Positions 60,801 to 64,000 of a stretch of 64,000 nt of DNA are shown one piece after another. A program made the position numbers and the translations under genes. This stretch comes from Corticium candelabrum (lineage: Eukaryota; Porifera; Homoscleromorpha; Homosclerophorida; Plakinidae). The notes beneath the pieces were generated by a model. The model saw nothing but the letters and a program-made list of their open reading frames with translations, was not told the origin of the DNA and ran no database searches. Position 1 is the stretch's first letter. The number at the start of each line of letters is the position of its first letter. The DNA lies in the NCBI RefSeq assembly GCF_963422355.1, contig NC_085098.1, positions 3,522,632-3,586,631 on the forward strand, written 5' to 3'.

Positions 60801-61441
60801 CCGCTCGCCATTGTGGCAGTCAGACCGACATTCGACTCGCTGACGGTCCGTCGGAGGTCACCGCTCGATATATCGACGTCGACTCGTTTTCGAGAAACGA
60901 CAACAGTGCGCTGAAACGCAGCGGGACGTCCCGCTTCCTCGTCAACAATCGCTTCAGAGTCGTCGAAACCGCATCGACCATCTCCGTCGTCGGCTCGTTG
61001 TTTGTTGACTCTATTTGGCTCTTTCACGACTGACCCCACCTCCAGTTTGTCGATTTTCACCACGTCGTTTGACGCAGCGACGTTCTCCAAATGTTTGCTC
61101 GCTATTTGTCCTGATACGAGCCGATAATTTGCCACAGGTTCCGCACTGTAAGACGAGCCACCATCTCGCGGTTCTGACGTAGCCCTCCCTGTTGTTCCCC
61201 TTCCAAGTGAAATGGAAACACTACTCACATGGGTGCCCCTCGCACGCACACCGGGTGTCGTCGTCCGCACTCCAACCGACCGTCCGGCGTTCTCCAACAT
61301 GACGGACGACGAGCGATACCGTCGAAACGCTACCCGCTCGCTCTCATCGCGGCGACGATCCGGCGTCGAAGTGGAGCGACGTGGCTTCAATTTGAACGTC
61401 GTTGCCGCCACGTACGTCTGCTTGCGATCCGACGACTCCAT
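46241..61441 (-). CDS. ARHGEF10/17-type Rho guanine-nucleotide exchange factor
   Basis: Nineteen coding exons: 61,441-59,687; 58,347-58,270; 57,591-57,409; 57,319-57,203; 52,585-52,493; 52,419-52,255; 52,190-52,140; 52,065-51,953; 51,719-51,649; 51,589-51,417; 51,240 to about 51,116; 51,058-50,964; 50,904-50,738; 50,402-49,534; 49,461-49,375; 49,253-49,153; 49,125-48,977; 47,056-46,882; 46,815-46,241. About 1,713 residues; phases agree if exon 11 ends near 51,116. Residues 1-585 are a disordered, serine- and arginine-rich N-terminus. The DH domain is about 588-790 ([34 protein letters not shown]). A PH domain follows, holding a helical insert and ending [18 protein letters not shown]. Residues 1,063-1,713 form the WD40-like propeller ([37 protein letters not shown]). 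It activates Rho-family GTPases at actin structures (family knowledge). The intron before the last exon has a GC donor. Confidence 0.88.
47091..47136. repeat. (CA)n microsatellite
   Basis: About 23 CA units in the RhoGEF intron upstream of exon 18. Confidence 0.95.
48759..48853. mobile_element. 95-bp pogo/Tigger-like MITE
   Basis: Ends CAGTCAGACCTCGTTATTAG and its complement CTAGCGAGGTCTGACTG; TATA precedes the left end. Shortest of three related copies in the window. Confidence 0.75.
49304..49374. repeat. (CA)n abutting a splice donor
   Basis: About 35 CA units. On the coding strand the (GT)n begins at the donor of RhoGEF exon 15, so the intron's own GT is the first repeat unit. Confidence 0.92.
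50448..50718. repeat. Compound (GT)n tract with higher-order repeat
   Basis: Three GT blocks separated by degenerate TGTGTCTGTGTCGGTCCGCA modules repeated about four times; in the intron after RhoGEF exon 13. Confidence 0.92.
51283..51409. repeat. (CA)n microsatellite
   Basis: CA tract with CAGACA interruptions between RhoGEF exons 10 and 11. It begins about 8 bases inside the intron after exon 10 on the coding strand. Confidence 0.95.
51790..51917. repeat. (GT)n microsatellite
   Basis: GT tract with GCGTGGTG interruptions in the intron between RhoGEF exons 8 and 9. Confidence 0.95.
52664..53210. mobile_element. GTTCACACTA-type TIR element, about 547 bp
   Basis: Left end CAGCCCGTTCACACTAG and right end AGTGTGAACGGGGGCTG are imperfect inverted repeats. 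Internal GTAGTGTGAACG/ATGG repeats are also present. It lies in RhoGEF intron 4. A 70-codon frame (52,842-53,054, plus strand) inside may be a scrap of a transposase, not identified. Confidence 0.6.
53211..54560. other. RhoGEF intron 4, unassigned part
   Basis: No exon or element recognised between the TIR element and the GCCAAC repeat. Confidence 0.4.
54562..54612. repeat. (GCCAAC)n hexamer repeat
   Basis: About eight imperfect units (GCCAAC, GCCAAA, GTCAAT variants) in RhoGEF intron 4. Confidence 0.85.
54868..55395. mobile_element. Probable TIR element with GTTCACAC ends
   Basis: GTGTTCACACCGACA and CTAACTATGATTAG near the left. The right has ACTGTGAACGGTGGCGTC and CTAATCATGATTA. The inverted order suggests a MITE in RhoGEF intron 4; the ends are not precisely set. 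Confidence 0.4.
56589..56770. mobile_element. 182-bp MITE with TAA target duplication
   Basis: TIRs TACCACGTTCACACTAG (extending to ACTTCAG, 25 of 26 matching) at both ends, flanked by TAA at 56,586-56,588 and 56,771-56,773. The 3-bp TAA duplication fits the PIF/Harbinger superfamily. Confidence 0.8.
57640..57906. repeat. (CA)n/(CAAA)n low-complexity tract
   Basis: Long CA tract with CAGA and AAAC interruptions between RhoGEF exons 2 and 3. On the coding strand it ends about 35 bases before the exon 3 acceptor. Confidence 0.95.
58975..59710. repeat. Tandem array of about 140-bp units over an exon-intron junction
   Basis: Each unit carries TAATCACGTGAC or a variant. The CACGTG/CATGTG cores lie at 59,086, 59,235, 59,374, 59,507 and 59,646, spaced 149, 139, 133 and 139 bases. 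The shared unit continues through a GACTTA(C)-TTTAT-CATCTGTCATGTGAAA-like block, a TTTCTGTACTT block, a CACCCC block and TTTCCACACATTTTCACTTG. The rightmost unit overlaps the last bases and donor of RhoGEF exon 1 (59,687), so the array is made of copies of that junction and the start of intron 1. Confidence 0.8.
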
Positions 61442-62038
61442 CAGTGTTGCTCGAGAGCGAGCGGAGAGAGCATGGTGGGTGTGAACGCAAAGCACAATCG
61501 GACGAGCCGGGGTTGATGAGTAATGAGAAAAGTGCTCGAAGTATCAGTGACAACTGTACAACTGATAACAAACACAGGAGGCGTGGAGGCTACGTTTATG
61601 CAACCAAATCGTTTGCATATTCAAACAAAGTGCAGCACGTGTTAATTAATTAAGTACGGCATCCCGAAATACACGCCACCCTACGATTTCCAACACGCCA
61701 ATTCGCATTGCACTCGCCGACAAAACGCTCGTCGACGCACGACGCACAGTTTCGTCGCACAACGTGCACGATCCGCCACCTCACCACACTAATAACGATC
61801 CACGTTTTCGATGCCAATCGACACGTTCTTGACATACCAAAACGGAAGATAAAATCAACAAACACATAATCAAGCTAGAATCTCAACAGACAAAATCTAG
61901 AATTTTATAGAAACGCGACTAACTATAAAGTCTAGACTTTATTACTTAATAAATATCAATTTTTTACAATCTCGTTCGGCATTGGTAAGACTTGAGTATA
62001 AGTGTTGCTACTAGTGTCAATCAATCGTGTGAAACCTT
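61442..62038. other. Space between KLHL8-like 3' end and RhoGEF start
   Basis: Both genes point left, so this holds the 3' UTR of the kelch gene and the promoter and 5' UTR of the RhoGEF. No TATA box could be assigned with confidence. The open frame continues 5' of the chosen ATG without another ATG. Confidence 0.5.
61938..61943 (-). promoter_or_regulatory. Poly(A) signal of the kelch gene
   Basis: AATAAA on the minus strand, about 96 bases beyond the stop at 62,039. Confidence 0.6.
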
Positions 62039-64000
62039 TTAGTACTCGTAGCGCGCGTTATGATCACTCAGTCCGCCGACGCCGGCTCCCGCTCGCTGCG
62101 TCGCCATGGGTGATATCGACTCCCATGACTGTCTATACATGTCGTACACCTCGACTGAACTGAGATAGTTGCGTCCGTCATGCCCGCCGACGGCGAAGAC
62201 CCACCCACCGAGACTCGCCACGCCCACACCGCCACGGGCATTGGTCAACTGACAAAGGCGTGCCCAGACACCCGATCTCGGATCATAAGACTCCACCGAG
62301 TCAAGCGGGGAGGAGTCGTCAAACCCACCGACAGCAATGAGTTGACCTACAGAAAAAATGACGTCAGAAAGAATAACCGCCACTGAGGAATGTCCGAGTG
62401 ACCAATCAGGATGGAGAAAAACAGAATGACCAAATATGGTATCCCACACATACTTCGCATTCTTTCATACCTTCAACTGCAGCCAAGCCGACTCCTGCTC
62501 GTTTAACGTTCATCGAGTGAATGTCTGTCCACTGATCGGTGTGAGGGTCGTATCGTTCAACACTCCCGAGACTCGAGCTGCCGTTGTTCCCACCAGCTGC
62601 ATACAGAAAGTCTCCGAGTGCCGTGACGCCGACTCCACCTCTCGGACTATTCATCGACGACACCTCGCTCCACAGGCGAGTCGAGGGATTAAATCGCTCA
62701 ACCGTGTTGAAGCAGGCGTTGTCGTTCAATCCTCCTAAACAAACAGGCCACTGCAGTCATATCTGCGAATGCCATTTGTCCCTTTTAGGTTTCAGTGTGG
62801 GACTAGGACAACTTCACTGTCATATCAGTCAAGTAAAGCTTAAGCAAACACGATCTACATAAGTGTTATAGTTGATTAGTTCTTAATGGAGGTAACAATT
62901 TTTCCTGGGATATGGAGGGTTTCCCGATTTACATTAGACAACACGTGTTGCATGAACCGACATTCATAACACAATGAAGTAGCACAAATATAGAGCATCC
63001 TCTCTTAATTGATTAATACTAAAAAGACTATGTTTTTGTGATTCCCTACCATAAAGAACAAACGAGTTGTCGACTTTACATATGGTTGACTATTTCTATC
63101 GAACATCTGGGTATATACATACACCACACCACGTCTGACAAATTGTCAGACATCCAAGCGAGCATTGGCAAGGTTGCCGGTAAACCAAAATTTGGCCTCT
63201 AGCAGCGACCACAGAACCACCGGCACACAATCTCGATTAAGAACCAAACTCCCTGCTGTTCAGCAGCCTGGGTAATTTCATAGCGTTTTTTTGTTCCTCG
63301 CAATTTGTCACAACATAACTAGATGCTAACTCGCTAATCTGTGAACCACCCAGACTCGATAGCCGCACTAGCTCCCTCCTGTCTAAATGTATTTTAGATA
63401 ACTGACTGTTGTTATTCTATTCATGGGACAAAGGCTTCCTGATGTAATACTCGAAATACACATGTCACTCCTAACGTCATCGTAAATGTAGTAGTTGCTA
63501 ACTAAATCTAAATAATGCAGCTAAACAGAAATCCCACAAAGCATACACAACGTGCTCTTTTAATTGAAGTCACACAGCTTACCTACTGCGTATAGTGGAC
63601 CACCGAGGATCCCAACCGCCACACCTCGTCGTCTCATCGCCATCGGCTCCACGAGTTCCCATTTGTTAGTCATTGGATCGTAGCATTCGACTGTATTGAG
63701 ATGCTGTTCGCCGTCGTGGCCACCAATGGCGTAGATTTTACCCTCTAATGCAGCCACACCAACATGACGTCGACGTGAATTCAACTCTGCTATCGCTTGC
63801 CACTGATTTACTCTAAAATCGTATCTCTCGACTGTCATGTATGGTTCGCCTGATTTTCCTCGTCCGCCGACGGCATACAGACTGCCAACTGTAGATTTAC
63901 GTGGTTGGCAACGCTGTCGCCATTCCATATTGTCGCCAAAATGTCCGACTCGAAGATGGTAGTTCTTTGCATCATCAATGAGATCTCTACAATCGAGGTC
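62039..64000 (-). CDS. KLHL8: KLHL8-like kelch protein, 3' exons (runs off the window)
   Basis: Three exons: beyond 64,000 to 63,583; 62,734-62,471; 62,346-62,039, with matching phases and a TAA at 62,039. The partial product is about 330 residues. It opens with CRDLIDDAKNYHL, the end of the BACK domain, then carries six kelch repeats, each with a GG doublet and distal Y/W: LYAVGGRGKSGEP, IYAIGGHDGEQHL, LYAVGGLNDNACF, LYAAGGNNGSSSL, LIAVGGFDDSSPL and VFAVGGHDGRNYL. The RGKSGEP, LNDNACFNTVERF and FDDSSPL signatures match KLHL8 repeat by repeat, so orthology is likely. The BTB domain must lie outside the window. Such proteins are Cullin-3 ubiquitin-ligase substrate adaptors, and KLHL8 is known to target RAPSN at synapses in vertebrates (family knowledge; not implied here). 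Confidence 0.85.
62735..63582. other. Intron of KLHL8-like gene
   Basis: 848-bp intron between kelch exons; no repeat or element recognised. Confidence 0.6.

Overview
This window is animal nuclear DNA from an intron-rich invertebrate. The four large genes are metazoan families (a TRP channel, a Rho guanine-nucleotide exchange factor, TAF1B, and a KLHL8-type kelch protein). They have short GT-AG introns, a eukaryotic tRNA-Cys is present, and DNA transposons, LINE fragments and microsatellites are dense. An early-branching marine animal such as a sponge or cnidarian would fit, but the species cannot be fixed from sequence alone.

The left part (1-25,835) is an accessory, transposon-rich tract built from a tandem segmental duplication. 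Copy 1 is 965-11,561 and copy 2 is 13,298-25,835. Each copy carries the 3' end of a LINE, one member of an unrecognised small membrane-protein family, a second member of that family, and a TNFR-like cysteine-rich transmembrane protein. After or around the duplication each copy gained different insertions. Copy 1 has a Ty3/gypsy LTR element (3,802-8,920) and a 1.35-kb deletion. Copy 2 has a 759-bp MULE-like element (15,937-16,695) and a 4.96-kb TIR element (17,489-22,447). The other copy preserves the empty site in each case. Flanking non-coding DNA differs by roughly 1%, but the coding exons of one paralogue pair differ by about 5%, with many amino-acid changes.

The right part (27,792-64,000) is a normal gene tract. 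It holds, in order: a TRPC-like channel (minus strand, 27,792-34,434, ten exons that stay in phase); an intergenic stretch with a likely non-autonomous transposon; tRNA-Cys(GCA); TAF1B (plus strand, 36,460-42,308, RNA polymerase I initiation factor subunit); 3.9 kb without a recognisable gene; an ARHGEF10/17-type RhoGEF (minus strand, 46,241-61,441, about 19 coding exons); and the 3' exons of a KLHL8-like gene running off the right edge (minus strand). I see no functional link among these neighbours.

The observations most worth following are: REL-endonuclease-type LINE 3' ends that sit repeatedly between (CAGA)n tracts, suggesting a tetranucleotide-microsatellite target; the fast-diverging duplicated membrane-protein family; a tandem array in RhoGEF intron 1 whose unit copies the exon-1 splice donor; and a perfect 80-bp palindrome at the start of the second duplicate. 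Exon limits come from reading splice consensus and phase by eye. Starts of genes whose first exon I could not find are marked as such.
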